Shown here in pieces: positions 16,179-24,106 of a stretch of 35,810 nt of DNA (position 1 is its first letter; the number at the start of each line of letters is the position of its first letter). The notes under the pieces are model-generated. The model did not search any database. It worked only from the letters and a program-made list of their open reading frames with translations, and was not told the DNA's origin. The stretch is from Oscillospiraceae bacterium. GTDB taxonomy: Bacteria; Bacillota; Clostridia; Oscillospirales; Oscillospiraceae. The stretch is from assembly GCA_009786445.1 (NCBI GenBank), contig WQTE01000017.1:7-35816 (forward strand). Reading direction: 5' to 3'. The position numbers and the translations under genes are program-made.

Positions 16179-16212
16179 GATAGAGTTCTGCATATTTTTT
16201 TTATGCTATGTA

Positions 16213-16241
16213 TTGACATCGTTTTAGGTTTAGTTTACTAT
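16213..16241 (+). promoter_or_regulatory. Sigma-A promoter of the AbrB-like gene
   Basis: TTGACA (16213-16218), a 17-nt spacer and TACTAT (16236-16241). It is divergent from the AmmeMemoRadiSam promoter. The predicted leader is about 70 nt and ends in the shared AAGGA-ATGGTCAT start element. Confidence 0.7.
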
Positions 16242-16300
16242 GAGTAAGGAATCTATCCGGTGGTAGGGGGCATAGTCGTTTTGTGCCCGGAAAATTGCGA

Positions 16301-16320
16301 AAGGAATGGTCATTATCATG
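16301..16320 (+). promoter_or_regulatory. Shared start-region element, copy A (AbrB-like gene)
   Basis: AAGGAATGGTCATTATCATG: ribosome binding site AAGGA directly abutting a first ATG, then GTCATTATC and a second in-frame ATG. It differs from copies B and C only at the variable segment before the second ATG (TTATC versus TTTTT). Confidence 0.75.
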
Positions 16321-16869
16321 ATGGAAATGGCTAAGGTTACAAGCAAGGGGCAAATCACTATCCCCATTTCAATAAGGCGAAACCTCGGCATAAACGAGGG
16401 AGACAAAATTCTCTTTATTAACAAGGAAGATGGGGTTTTAATGGTAAACCCTGATACATTTCAGGGCGACATAACAGAAGAAGTCGCTCCGGTAGCTTCA
16501 AAGCCCGGAGAAACGAAAAAAACCGCAAAGAAAAAAGCACCTGACTCGATGGCTCCGCCGGTCGCTGCGGCTGAACTTTCATCTGCGCCGGTTGCTACGC
16601 CCGGTCCTGCGGCTGAGCTTTCATCTGCTCAGGCACATGCCGAAGAACTTAAGCCTGACGAAACTTCATATACAGAAGATTCTGTTGAAGATAGTTATAC
16701 TGCTATTGAGTATGACACTGAAACTGTGCAAAGCGACTACGCTTCACCACCATCCGCACCTGTTCCTCTGCCGATTTATGACGAACCTGAAAAGCCCGAT
16801 ATTCACACAGGAGGCATCAACCTATCCACTTTGCTTGATGATATTCGTTCTATCGGTTCAAACATATAG
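16318..16869 (+). CDS. AbrB/SpoVT-family transcriptional regulator with long acidic Pro/Ala-rich tail
   Basis: The first 50 residues (MAKVTSKGQITIPISIRRNL...GDKILFINKEDGVLMV) are a textbook AbrB/MazE swapped-hairpin DNA-binding domain. The remaining ~130 residues are low-complexity: a Lys-rich piece (TKKTAKKKAP), Ala/Pro repeats with AAELSSAP recurring as AAELSSAQ, and an acidic Glu/Asp/Ser/Tyr stretch ending in a short hydrophobic segment (GGINLSTLLDDIRSIGSNI). Typical AbrB/SpoVT proteins are 50-180 residues but the C-terminal part is usually a GAF or absent, so this tail is unusual. The start is one of several in-frame ATGs (16306, 16318, 16321, 16327); 16318 is placed 12 nt after AAGGA. 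No toxin gene is adjacent, so a transition-state type regulator is more likely than an antitoxin. Confidence 0.82.
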   Translation: MMEMAKVTSKGQITIPISIRRNLGINEGDKILFINKEDGVLMVNPDTFQGDITEEVAPVASKPGETKKTAKKKAPDSMAPPVAAAELSSAPVATPGPAAELSSAQAHAEELKPDETSYTEDSVEDSYTAIEYDTETVQSDYASPPSAPVPLPIYDEPEKPDIHTGGINLSTLLDDIRSIGSNI

Positions 16870-16895
16870 TCATTTTTAATTGCCCATTATATATA

Positions 16896-18716
16896 TTACC
16901 CTTGTCTTGCCATCCACGTTTCCATGTGGGTGGCAATTATTTGAAATGGGGTTGGTCCTATGTCCAGAATGAAGCGATGAAATTCTTTTAAGTTGAAATT
17001 GTTTCCCAAAGTGTCTTGAGCGTGAGTCAACAGCTCAAGCATTTCGATGTAGCCTAGTGAGTACGGTACTGCAAAAAGCGGCACCCCTGTTACCATGTTA
17101 TAAATATTGTTAATAACACCCGTATCAGAAATGTTAAAACCCATCAGCGTTTGCGCAACCATGTCGTGATTCCATCCCAAAACATTTACGCCGAGATCAA
17201 TATAAGCCTGAATGAGCAAATCATATAGACGTAAATTCCACATTAGATCTGCTACTATAGGGTCAATCCCCGCCATGGAATAGCTAATCATCTCAACATA
17301 AGTCGCCCAACCTTCTACATAACCTATGTTTGAAAGCATTGAGCGGACAGGATGTGGAAACTGCTGGCGAAAATACACTGATTGGTACAAATGACCGGGA
17401 TAGCCTTCATGAGCAATTACGGTAAATAGGAAAAGTTCATCGCTCAAACTCGCAGGATTTATGTATATTACATTGTGGTCAAAGTTATCTATTGCGGGCA
17501 AAAGGTAAAATGCCGGGCTCATGAAGTCTTGCAGGCTTTCGTGAACCTCCAAAATAACATGTTGTGTCGGCTCAATCTGCGGAAAATCTTTTATCATCGC
17601 TTTTTGCAATACAACTATAAAAGATTCTGGAGTGCCATCACCAACATTAACCGAAACTCCGTCGGTTAAAAATTCATTAAGCCATGGATATTCAGTAATC
17701 GCGAAGATTATATCACTCAGCACACGGGCTATCCACTCTTCATAAAGTTCTCTGAGTTCCTGTGCAGTTCTGTCAGTCCCTGCACGCTGTTGCAGCATTG
17801 CAATAGCTAACTCTTCACCTCCGGGCAGTGATGCAAGACCGCCCGAAAAAACTGCACTGCCTCGCAGCTCACGCATTGCCGAAAGTAGAGTTTCGTATGC
17901 CGTCAATACATTATTCAAAACCAAGTCGCGATTTCTCTGCTTATAGTTCTTACGCTGTGCCGCAGTGAGCTCGTCGTGCTCATTTATCCTGTCATCAAAT
18001 ACCGTTATCATGAAGTTGTCTTCCCGATTTTCAAGAAAACTCTCCAAATGTTCTATCACACTGTCCACATTCGCATCATTTAAGAAAAACCCACGTGATG
18101 CACGTTCACGCTCAAACTCGATGATATCATCAAAGTAGCGTTCGATGTCTTCGAGTAAACTTAGGTATCTCTCGATGTCATCTACTGTATAAAATGAAAA
18201 TTCAACAAGCAAAAACGGCAGTTGAATCTGTATCCCTGTGAGTGGCCGGATGTATCCTGTGTAGAAAATAAACTCATCCTCAAGGCTTATGTATTCATTT
18301 AGCCTTATATTTCTCTGAATTATTGCGTGAATAATCCTCTGATCTTCACGCAAAAGCTCATACTCAAAAGTGAAAAATTCCTCTGCTTGCGCTCTGCTTT
18401 CTTCTCGGCTTATCTCCCGCTGCGCCGGATCGGTTGAAATTATTTCACCGAATGTAGGCTCCGGTCTTTCTATGCCCATTTCCTCGGGGTAGGCAAGAAA
18501 AAAATTCATCGTGAGGGTATCCGCAGACACCCACTCGGCGAATAATTCGTCTAAAAAACGGTCAAACCGCAGAGCTTCATCCTGAATGACCGGCTCCGGG
18601 CTTTCCACTATATCATCAAAGGCAGGCACATTATCGCAAGCCGCTATAAGTGTGAGCAATAAAGTCAGCACTATCAGCGCAACTGAAAAACGCCCTAACC
18701 TAAACTTTTTTGTCAT
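16896..18716 (-). CDS. DUF885 family metallopeptidase-like lipoprotein
   Basis: The 606-residue protein starts MTKKFRLGRFSVALIVLTLL and has a lipobox LIAAC, so it should be a lipid-anchored surface protein. The segment VIAHEGYPGHLYQSVYF near residue 434 contains HEGYPGH (His436, Glu437, His442), the hallmark of DUF885/COG4805 proteins, which look like HExxH-related zinc peptidases. The second half (VEGWATYVEMISYSM, MVTGVPLFAVPYSLGYIEML) continues the family signature. No substrate is known. It is the last gene of a long minus-strand run and is convergent with the AbrB-like gene. The start is the second ATG of the shared element at 18714-18733; using the first (18728) would add MVIF. A Glu/Asp-rich linker follows the lipobox. 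Confidence 0.9.
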   Translation of the reverse strand: MTKKFRLGRFSVALIVLTLLLTLIAACDNVPAFDDIVESPEPVIQDEALRFDRFLDELFAEWVSADTLTMNFFLAYPEEMGIERPEPTFGEIISTDPAQREISREESRAQAEEFFTFEYELLREDQRIIHAIIQRNIRLNEYISLEDEFIFYTGYIRPLTGIQIQLPFLLVEFSFYTVDDIERYLSLLEDIERYFDDIIEFERERASRGFFLNDANVDSVIEHLESFLENREDNFMITVFDDRINEHDELTAAQRKNYKQRNRDLVLNNVLTAYETLLSAMRELRGSAVFSGGLASLPGGEELAIAMLQQRAGTDRTAQELRELYEEWIARVLSDIIFAITEYPWLNEFLTDGVSVNVGDGTPESFIVVLQKAMIKDFPQIEPTQHVILEVHESLQDFMSPAFYLLPAIDNFDHNVIYINPASLSDELFLFTVIAHEGYPGHLYQSVYFRQQFPHPVRSMLSNIGYVEGWATYVEMISYSMAGIDPIVADLMWNLRLYDLLIQAYIDLGVNVLGWNHDMVAQTLMGFNISDTGVINNIYNMVTGVPLFAVPYSLGYIEMLELLTHAQDTLGNNFNLKEFHRFILDIGPTPFQIIATHMETWMARQG

Positions 18717-18733
18717 AAAAATGACCATTCCTT
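18714..18733 (-). promoter_or_regulatory. Shared start-region element, copy B (DUF885 lipoprotein)
   Basis: Minus strand AAGGAATGGTCATTTTTATG. It is identical over all 20 bases to the copy before the hibernation factor (20022-20041). The preceding bases ATTTTC/GG also match the other copies in part. Confidence 0.8.
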
Positions 18734-18804
18734 CCGAAAATCCTCAGGCATAAACGATTCATGTAAAGTAATTGGCGGTTTGTAAATTGACCATCATCTA
18801 TAGC

Positions 18805-19434
18805 TTATTCTACTCGGGTGTAGGTTATACCGTCACCATCAATGTCTATTATTGTGAGCGTATTTTCGTTTAGAATAATGTAAAACACATGAGGTCCTGT
18901 CCACTCACCTTCCACAAACAGCCGCCCATCTTCACCTATATGCCAGTCTCCCCATTCTTCCCATTGCGATTCAAAAACTTCTCCGCCATTGTCTCCGCTA
19001 TACGTAAACATTACAAAATTAGACAGGCCGAAAAAGAACACAATATCACCATGTGAAAAAGCCCAAACACCATCAAGCTTAACCGCATCTATAGGGTCGG
19101 TATGAATAATCGGCGGTGGCGTAAGCCGCGGCGCAGGTGTAGGCGGCGCAATGGGTAACTCTAAGACACCCATTCGGTTTGCCTCCTCAGCCACAGCCGC
19201 TATATGACGATTTGCAACTGTGAATGCTAAAATCGTTCCAATAACGACCACAACTACTGCACATATCGCTGTTACAATGATGGGGGTGTTTGATGATTTT
19301 CTTGCGTTTTTCCTCGGCTCTACCGATGGCACTGATGGAGGCATAGTGTACTGCGCTGACGTAAAGCGAGCTCTGCAATTTGCGCAGAAAGCTGCATCAA
19401 CTTTTGTCTCAAAACCGCAATTTTTGCATGTCAT
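18805..19434 (-). CDS. Zinc-ribbon single-pass membrane protein
   Basis: The 209-residue protein begins with a zinc ribbon, MTCKNCGFETKVDAAFCANC, with two CxxC pairs (residues 3/6 and 17/20). A Pro/Ser/Lys-rich linker follows, then one transmembrane helix near residues 49-71 (PIIVTAICAVVVVVIGTILA). The outer part has a Pro-rich spacer (APPTPAPRLTPPP) and a ~95-residue beta-rich domain (LDGVWAFSHGDIVFFFGLSN...LTIIDIDGDGITYTRVE). This layout, cytoplasmic zinc ribbon and extracytoplasmic lipocalin-like domain, is common in Clostridia proteins of unknown function. The RBS AGAGGA lies 9 nt before ATG. It sits 47 nt after the hibernation factor gene and 88 nt before the lipoprotein start, so it is probably in the same transcript. 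Confidence 0.8.
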   Translation of the reverse strand: MTCKNCGFETKVDAAFCANCRARFTSAQYTMPPSVPSVEPRKNARKSSNTPIIVTAICAVVVVVIGTILAFTVANRHIAAVAEEANRMGVLELPIAPPTPAPRLTPPPIIHTDPIDAVKLDGVWAFSHGDIVFFFGLSNFVMFTYSGDNGGEVFESQWEEWGDWHIGEDGRLFVEGEWTGPHVFYIILNENTLTIIDIDGDGITYTRVE

Positions 19435-19481
19435 TGTCGTAGTTCCTCTCCGCTAAATGAATCGCTTATGAAATAGCCAAA

Positions 19482-20024
19482 CTATGATGTCTCTATCAGA
19501 CCATAATCCCCTTGCTTGCGCTTATAGACTATGGAAAACGCATCGCCTTTGTTTTGATTTTTAAACACAAAGAACTCATGCTCAAGAAGATTCATTTGAA
19601 GCACAGCCTCTTCGGGTGTCATTGGTTTTACAGGGAAAGACTTGCTGCGCACAATTTTAAACTCCTCACTATCCTCGTCAACTGCTGCCTCAACAATTCC
19701 AAACGAACCTCTTTCTTTTTCAAGTGAGCCGCTGCGAAGTCTTTTCTCAAGGCGCGTTTTGTTCTTGCGAATCTGGCGCTCAATAGCAGCCACAGCAGAA
19801 TCAATTGATGCAAACATATCGTTTGTTGTGTCTGTAACTCTGTAAAACATTCCGTTATTTTTGAGTGTTACTTCAACAATGAAACGTCCGCGCTCACTGC
19901 CAAATGTGACAAATGCTTCTGACTCTGTTTTGAAAAAGCGATCCAGTTTACCGATTTTTCTCTCTGCGTATTCCTTTAGTTCGTCTGTTACCTTTACTTT
20001 CTTGTCTGTGAAATTGAATTTCAT
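19482..20024 (-). CDS. hpf: Ribosome hibernation-promoting factor, long form
   Basis: The 180-residue protein starts MKFNFTDKKVKVTDELKEYAERK. The N-terminal ~105 residues are the S30AE/YfiA domain that sits on the 30S subunit, and the C-terminal part (SFPVKPMTPEEAVLQMNLLEHEFFVF...) is the dimerisation domain that makes 100S ribosomes in Firmicutes. The length matches long HPF. I chose the second ATG of the shared start element; the first ATG at 20036 would give MVIF before the usual start, and an ORF extension further upstream runs into the preceding gene. In Firmicutes it is normally induced by stress or in stationary phase. The neighbour upstream is a DivIVA-like coiled coil. Confidence 0.95.
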   Translation of the reverse strand: MKFNFTDKKVKVTDELKEYAERKIGKLDRFFKTESEAFVTFGSERGRFIVEVTLKNNGMFYRVTDTTNDMFASIDSAVAAIERQIRKNKTRLEKRLRSGSLEKERGSFGIVEAAVDEDSEEFKIVRSKSFPVKPMTPEEAVLQMNLLEHEFFVFKNQNKGDAFSIVYKRKQGDYGLIETS

Positions 20025-20041
20025 AAAAATGACCATTCCTT
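20022..20041 (-). promoter_or_regulatory. Shared start-region element, copy C (hpf)
   Basis: Minus strand AAGGAATGGTCATTTTTATG, identical to copy B. The spacing from AAGGA to the first ATG is zero, so the first ATG is poorly placed for initiation, and the second ATG has a 12-nt gap. Confidence 0.8.
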
Positions 20042-20061
20042 TCAAAATCTTCAAGCACAAT

Positions 20062-20427
20062 TTAGTTTCTGCGCTTTTTCTCCAGTTTGATTTTAAGCAC
20101 ACTGGGTTTTTCTTTTTTATGGTTTTGCTCAATAGGCTCCGGTTCGGGGGCGGGGCATACCTGTTTTTCTTTCACATATCCGTCCACTTGACTGCGAAGC
20201 CGGCTGAGTTCTGATTTAAGCTGCGCCAATTCCCTCTCTGTTTCATCCTTCTTCATGCAGTGTTCACTGATTAGTTCGTTTAGTTTTTCTATCTTTGCCT
20301 GATATTCTTCTTTTTCCTCAAGGGCTTCGTTTCTCTCATTGGAAATTTTTGTGATGTATGCAACTACATCATCCCTGTTGAATCCTCCAATGAATCTTTT
20401 CCTGAAGTGAATAATTTCTCCTGCCAC
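20062..20427 (-). CDS. DivIVA-like coiled-coil protein
   Basis: I place the start at a GTG (20427) giving MAGEIIHFRKRFIGGFNRDD: GAGGAGGGG precedes it by 7 nt and overlaps the stop of the lipoprotein gene, which is 4 nt upstream. ATGs further upstream lie inside that gene. The 121-residue protein has the N-terminal motif GFNRDDVVAYI, as in DivIVA/GpsB-type membrane-curvature proteins. A coiled coil follows (about 25-85: ISNERNEALEEKEEYQAKI...RELAQLKSELSRLRSQV), then a charged Lys/Pro/Glu tail. DivIVA/GpsB-like proteins work at division sites and poles. It is short for DivIVA, close to GpsB length. The topoisomerase genes upstream suggest it is part of a housekeeping operon. Confidence 0.72.
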   Translation of the reverse strand: MAGEIIHFRKRFIGGFNRDDVVAYITKISNERNEALEEKEEYQAKIEKLNELISEHCMKKDETERELAQLKSELSRLRSQVDGYVKEKQVCPAPEPEPIEQNHKKEKPSVLKIKLEKKRRN

Positions 20428-20431
20428 TGGC

Positions 20432-21769
20432 TTACCCCTCCTCTTGTGGTTCATTTTCCGGCTCTTCGTATGGCGTTTCATACGTGGGGTTTTGAGGTTC
20501 TTCTACCGGTTCGTCGGGTGCTTGATTATCCTGCTCGTTGTACACTTCCTCATTACCCTCTGCATTTTCTGTATCGTCATACGGGTATTCATATTCATAG
20601 TAGTCCGGCTCTTCGAGAGCTAAAATATCTCCTAAACTGAGCGGTCCGTCAGAGATTACCGTGTTTTCCCTGTCCCACTCATAACCCATCGCTTCAAACT
20701 CATAATCGCTTTTCAAAAACGCTTTTTCCAGCCCGTACACTGCACTCATTGCAACATCTATATGATAAAAATAGCCATCCAAGTAAACAATATTCCACGC
20801 ATGTATCAGACCATCAAGATACCCTAAAACTATGCGATTGTCAAATCCTATTTCATCACTGAGTGCTTTAAACGCCATCGCAAAGCCCTCTCCCACTGCA
20901 CGACCTCTGACAAGTGCACCATATGCAGTTGCAGAAAAATTTTGCGCACCATGAACACTGATTGTTCTGGCTGGTCCTTCTTCAAACTCTATTGAAGCTA
21001 TAAGATTTCTCACAAGCGAAAGGAGTCTCAGCGGGTCTGTGTCGCCTGTTATTCTCTCTGCATTTTGCTCAATATAGAGTGAGAGCATTCCGCTAAACCG
21101 TCCCATCATCGCCGAGGCATATATAAATCCAAACTGAATTACGTAGATTCTGTCGTTGCCCTCCTCGGGAAAGCTCTCAAGTGTCACAAACGGCAACATC
21201 ACTATTAAACTCGGATTTTCGTAGTAGAGCTGTCTTACCTTCTCGGCAACTGCCTCTTCCGTAAGTTGCAACGTGCTGCGAAAAACGACTTGTTCCGTAT
21301 GGTGACCCATGGCATCTAAGAGTTCACGCATCAAGTGCCGCTCTGCTACCACCGTGATAATTTCTTCCAGCTCTTCTATTGTTCTGCTGAACTCTATAAC
21401 TACGTCAACTTCAAAGTATGTGACAATTCTCGTCGCAGTTACTGTAATGTTTGCTACAGCATAGGCACCTATCGGATGGTAACGCATTATCTGCTCAGCT
21501 ACCTGCTCGACTTCTGCCCCAATGTCTTCATTACCGAAGTGATGATATAATATCTGTGCCTCTGTCTCATGCTCTATGACCATATTAATTAAAATTTCTT
21601 TAAACTCATCAATATCGGAAACAGATATCTGTTCTACCGGCTCCCTCTCATACGGCGGTGCAACATGAGGCGTTATCAAGTAAAAATAACCATCAAGTAT
21701 ATTTGCACAGCCGACTGTCAATGTGACCACTACAATCAGAATTACCAGTATGGTTGAAAGACGTTTCAA
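20432..21769 (-). CDS. Transglutaminase-like lipoprotein lacking the catalytic cysteine
   Basis: The TTG at 21769 (MKRLSTILVILIVVV) lies 7 nt after GGAGG; an alternative TTG at 21775 overlaps the topoisomerase stop and has only a 1-nt gap. The 445-residue protein has a signal peptide with lipobox TVGC (Cys21). A long beta-rich region follows. At residues 289-340 lies a transglutaminase-core pattern: RAVGEGFAMAFKAL, LDGLIHAWNIVYLDGYFYHIDVAMS. His323 and Asp338 match the usual His and Asp, but the place of the catalytic Cys (normally 'G.C.GYA') is Gly293 (codon GGA). The last ~75 residues are very rich in Glu, Asp, Pro and Tyr. It is downstream of parC and upstream of the DivIVA-like gene, all tightly spaced. 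Confidence 0.8.
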   Translation of the reverse strand: MKRLSTILVILIVVVTLTVGCANILDGYFYLITPHVAPPYEREPVEQISVSDIDEFKEILINMVIEHETEAQILYHHFGNEDIGAEVEQVAEQIMRYHPIGAYAVANITVTATRIVTYFEVDVVIEFSRTIEELEEIITVVAERHLMRELLDAMGHHTEQVVFRSTLQLTEEAVAEKVRQLYYENPSLIVMLPFVTLESFPEEGNDRIYVIQFGFIYASAMMGRFSGMLSLYIEQNAERITGDTDPLRLLSLVRNLIASIEFEEGPARTISVHGAQNFSATAYGALVRGRAVGEGFAMAFKALSDEIGFDNRIVLGYLDGLIHAWNIVYLDGYFYHIDVAMSAVYGLEKAFLKSDYEFEAMGYEWDRENTVISDGPLSLGDILALEEPDYYEYEYPYDDTENAEGNEEVYNEQDNQAPDEPVEEPQNPTYETPYEEPENEPQEEG

Positions 21770-21771
21770 TG

Positions 21772-24000
21772 TCAAGCCTCCTCTTGTAAAAATTTTAATT
21801 GCTCTTCGCCTTTATCTTCGGGTTTCAGGAGTGCTCCTGCTGCGGGGACTGCCCTTACCCTATATCTTTCCGGTCTTTGAATATCTGTCTCATCGAGCGG
21901 CAGTGCCTTTTCCACTTTTCTGTTTTTCTTTAATGACATTACCCCCACGCCCTGCGTGTTTCTTGTTGTTTTCGGGGCCATAATCGAAGTGTTGTATACG
22001 ACTACCCGTCCATCGCTGGAAAATACGGCAACTTCCTTGTCCTCTGATAGCGGCATAACAGTGCTTACAGGGGATTTGTCCGAATATGCACCTGTAAGTT
22101 TTTTGCGGTTAAGTTTTGTTGCATAGCCCGCCAGCTCCACCCTTGCCGCCTTGCCGTTTTCAAAGAAGAAAATAATATGGTCTTTATAGCCGCCGGGGTC
22201 CAGCAGGAAGATAACATTCTCCCCTTCGTCCATCTCCAGTGCCGTGGGCAGATAAGTTCCGAGATTTGATGCTTTGGAATCTTCAAAGTCGTGGACCCGC
22301 GCCTTATATACCTGCTGTTTGTCCGTAAATACAAGCAGTTCGCTCCTGTTTTGAGCAGAGAAACTGATAAACGGACCATCGGAATCTTTGTACTTATGCT
22401 CACCGCCCATGCGGAGCGAGAGTGGAGTAATTTTTTTGAAGTAGCCCTCGCGTGACATGAAAATGTTTACCTGATAATCCTCTATGTGTTCCTCAATGTC
22501 GAACTCTTCTATTTCATCTTCATAAACTATCCGGGTTCGGCGGGGCTGAGCGTACTTTTCAAGGACTTCCTTTAATTCCTTTATGATAATACTGTTTATG
22601 CGGCGACTCGAAGCCAGAATTGCTTCCAAATCGGCAATTTCCTTTTCCAAATCGTCTGTTTCTTGTGTGCGCTTGAGTATATGCTCGCGGTTGATGTTTC
22701 TAAGTCTGATTTCGGCAACATAGTCTGCCTGTTGCTCGTCAATCCCGAAACCAATCATAAGGTTTGGCACGACTTCCGATTCTTCATCCGTCTCTCTGAT
22801 AATTTTTATTGCCTTATCAATATCGAGCAGGATTTTTTGAAGCCCGCGCAGCAGGTGCAGCTTTTCTTTTTTCTTTTGCATATCGCAGTAGACACGTCTT
22901 TTGACACAATCTGCTCTCCACGCTGTCCATTCTTCCAATATTTCCCGTACCCCCATAACTCTGGGTACTCCGGCTATGAGTATGTTGAAGTTACAGGAGA
23001 AGCTGTCCATGAGCGGGGTTTGTTTATATAACTTTGCCATGAGATTGTCGGGATTTGTGCCACGCTTCAGCTCTATTGTAAGTTTTAGTCCCGAGAGGTC
23101 GGTTTCATCGCGCATATCTGCGATTTCTTTGAGTTTGTTTGCTTTGACCAACTCGGCTACTTTGTCGATAATGGATTCTGCTGTTGTCGAATATGGGATT
23201 TCCGTGATTTCAATGAGATTGCCTTCTTTGACATATTTCCACTTTGCGCGTACTTTGACACTGCCTCTGCCTGTGTTGTATATTGATTCCAGTTCTTCTG
23301 CATTATATATCAGTTCGCCGCCCGTCGGGAAGTCGGGGGCTTTAAGGGTCAGCGCGAGGTCACATTCTTTGTTGCCTATATATTCTATCGCTGTGCGGCA
23401 CACTTCGTCAAGATTAAACCCGCAAATATTGCTCGCCATGCCAACGGCTATGCCCGTATTTGCGCTTACCAGCACGTTCGGAAATGTTGTCGGGAGCAGT
23501 GCCGGTTCTTTCATTGTACTGTCGTAATTGTCTGTGAAGTCAACCGTTTCTTTGTCTATGTCCCTGAATATTTCACCACATATCTGTGACAGCTTAGCTT
23601 CTGTGTACCTCGATGCGGCATATGCCATGTCGCGCGAAAAAACTTTACCGAAGTTTCCTTTGGAGTCTATAAATGGTGCGAGCAATGCGCCATAACCTTT
23701 TGACAGGCGCACCAATGTGTCGTATATCGGGCCGTCGCCGTGTGGGTTCAGGCGCATGGTTTGTCCTACTATGTTAGCTGATTTTGTTCTTGCACCGGTC
23801 AGTAGTCCCATTTTGTACATTGTGTACAGGAGTTTTCTGTGAGATGGTTTGAAGCCGTCAATCTCCGGTATTGCCCTTGAGACAATAACGCTCATCGCAT
23901 ACGGCATATAGTTTAGTTCAAGCGTATCAGTTATAGGCTGCTCGAGCACTTTCGCTTGCAGCCCTTTTACGTTTTGATTTACCTCTTTCCTTTTTGGCAT
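21772..24000 (-). CDS. DNA topoisomerase (ATP-hydrolysing) subunit A, ParC/GyrA-like
   Basis: The 742-residue breakage-reunion subunit starts MPKRKEVNQNVKGLQAKVLE after AGGAGG. The catalytic Tyr is Tyr132 in MAYAASRYTEAKLS. The helix near the QRDR is LNPHGDGPIYDTLVRLS, with Gly90 at the position of the usual Ser83 (E. coli GyrA numbering) and Asp94 at the Asp87 place. The coiled-coil gate (about 440-480) and a shortened beta-propeller C-terminus (KAARVELAGYATKLNRKKL) follow. The gyrase GyrA-box is not evident, arguing for a topoisomerase IV-like or divergent clostridial type rather than true gyrase. Its partner subunit B lies directly upstream with a 106-nt gap. Both work together in the nucleoid to manage supercoils and catenanes. 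Confidence 0.93.
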   Translation of the reverse strand: MPKRKEVNQNVKGLQAKVLEQPITDTLELNYMPYAMSVIVSRAIPEIDGFKPSHRKLLYTMYKMGLLTGARTKSANIVGQTMRLNPHGDGPIYDTLVRLSKGYGALLAPFIDSKGNFGKVFSRDMAYAASRYTEAKLSQICGEIFRDIDKETVDFTDNYDSTMKEPALLPTTFPNVLVSANTGIAVGMASNICGFNLDEVCRTAIEYIGNKECDLALTLKAPDFPTGGELIYNAEELESIYNTGRGSVKVRAKWKYVKEGNLIEITEIPYSTTAESIIDKVAELVKANKLKEIADMRDETDLSGLKLTIELKRGTNPDNLMAKLYKQTPLMDSFSCNFNILIAGVPRVMGVREILEEWTAWRADCVKRRVYCDMQKKKEKLHLLRGLQKILLDIDKAIKIIRETDEESEVVPNLMIGFGIDEQQADYVAEIRLRNINREHILKRTQETDDLEKEIADLEAILASSRRINSIIIKELKEVLEKYAQPRRTRIVYEDEIEEFDIEEHIEDYQVNIFMSREGYFKKITPLSLRMGGEHKYKDSDGPFISFSAQNRSELLVFTDKQQVYKARVHDFEDSKASNLGTYLPTALEMDEGENVIFLLDPGGYKDHIIFFFENGKAARVELAGYATKLNRKKLTGAYSDKSPVSTVMPLSEDKEVAVFSSDGRVVVYNTSIMAPKTTRNTQGVGVMSLKKNRKVEKALPLDETDIQRPERYRVRAVPAAGALLKPEDKGEEQLKFLQEEA

Positions 24001-24106
24001 TCTGCCTCCTGTTACACATCTGTACCCTTAGGGGCGGATGCTCACATCAACCCACTTTGCGATAGATTTGCCTGCTCCATGGGCTATGCGGATGCCGTCC
24101 CTGTTT

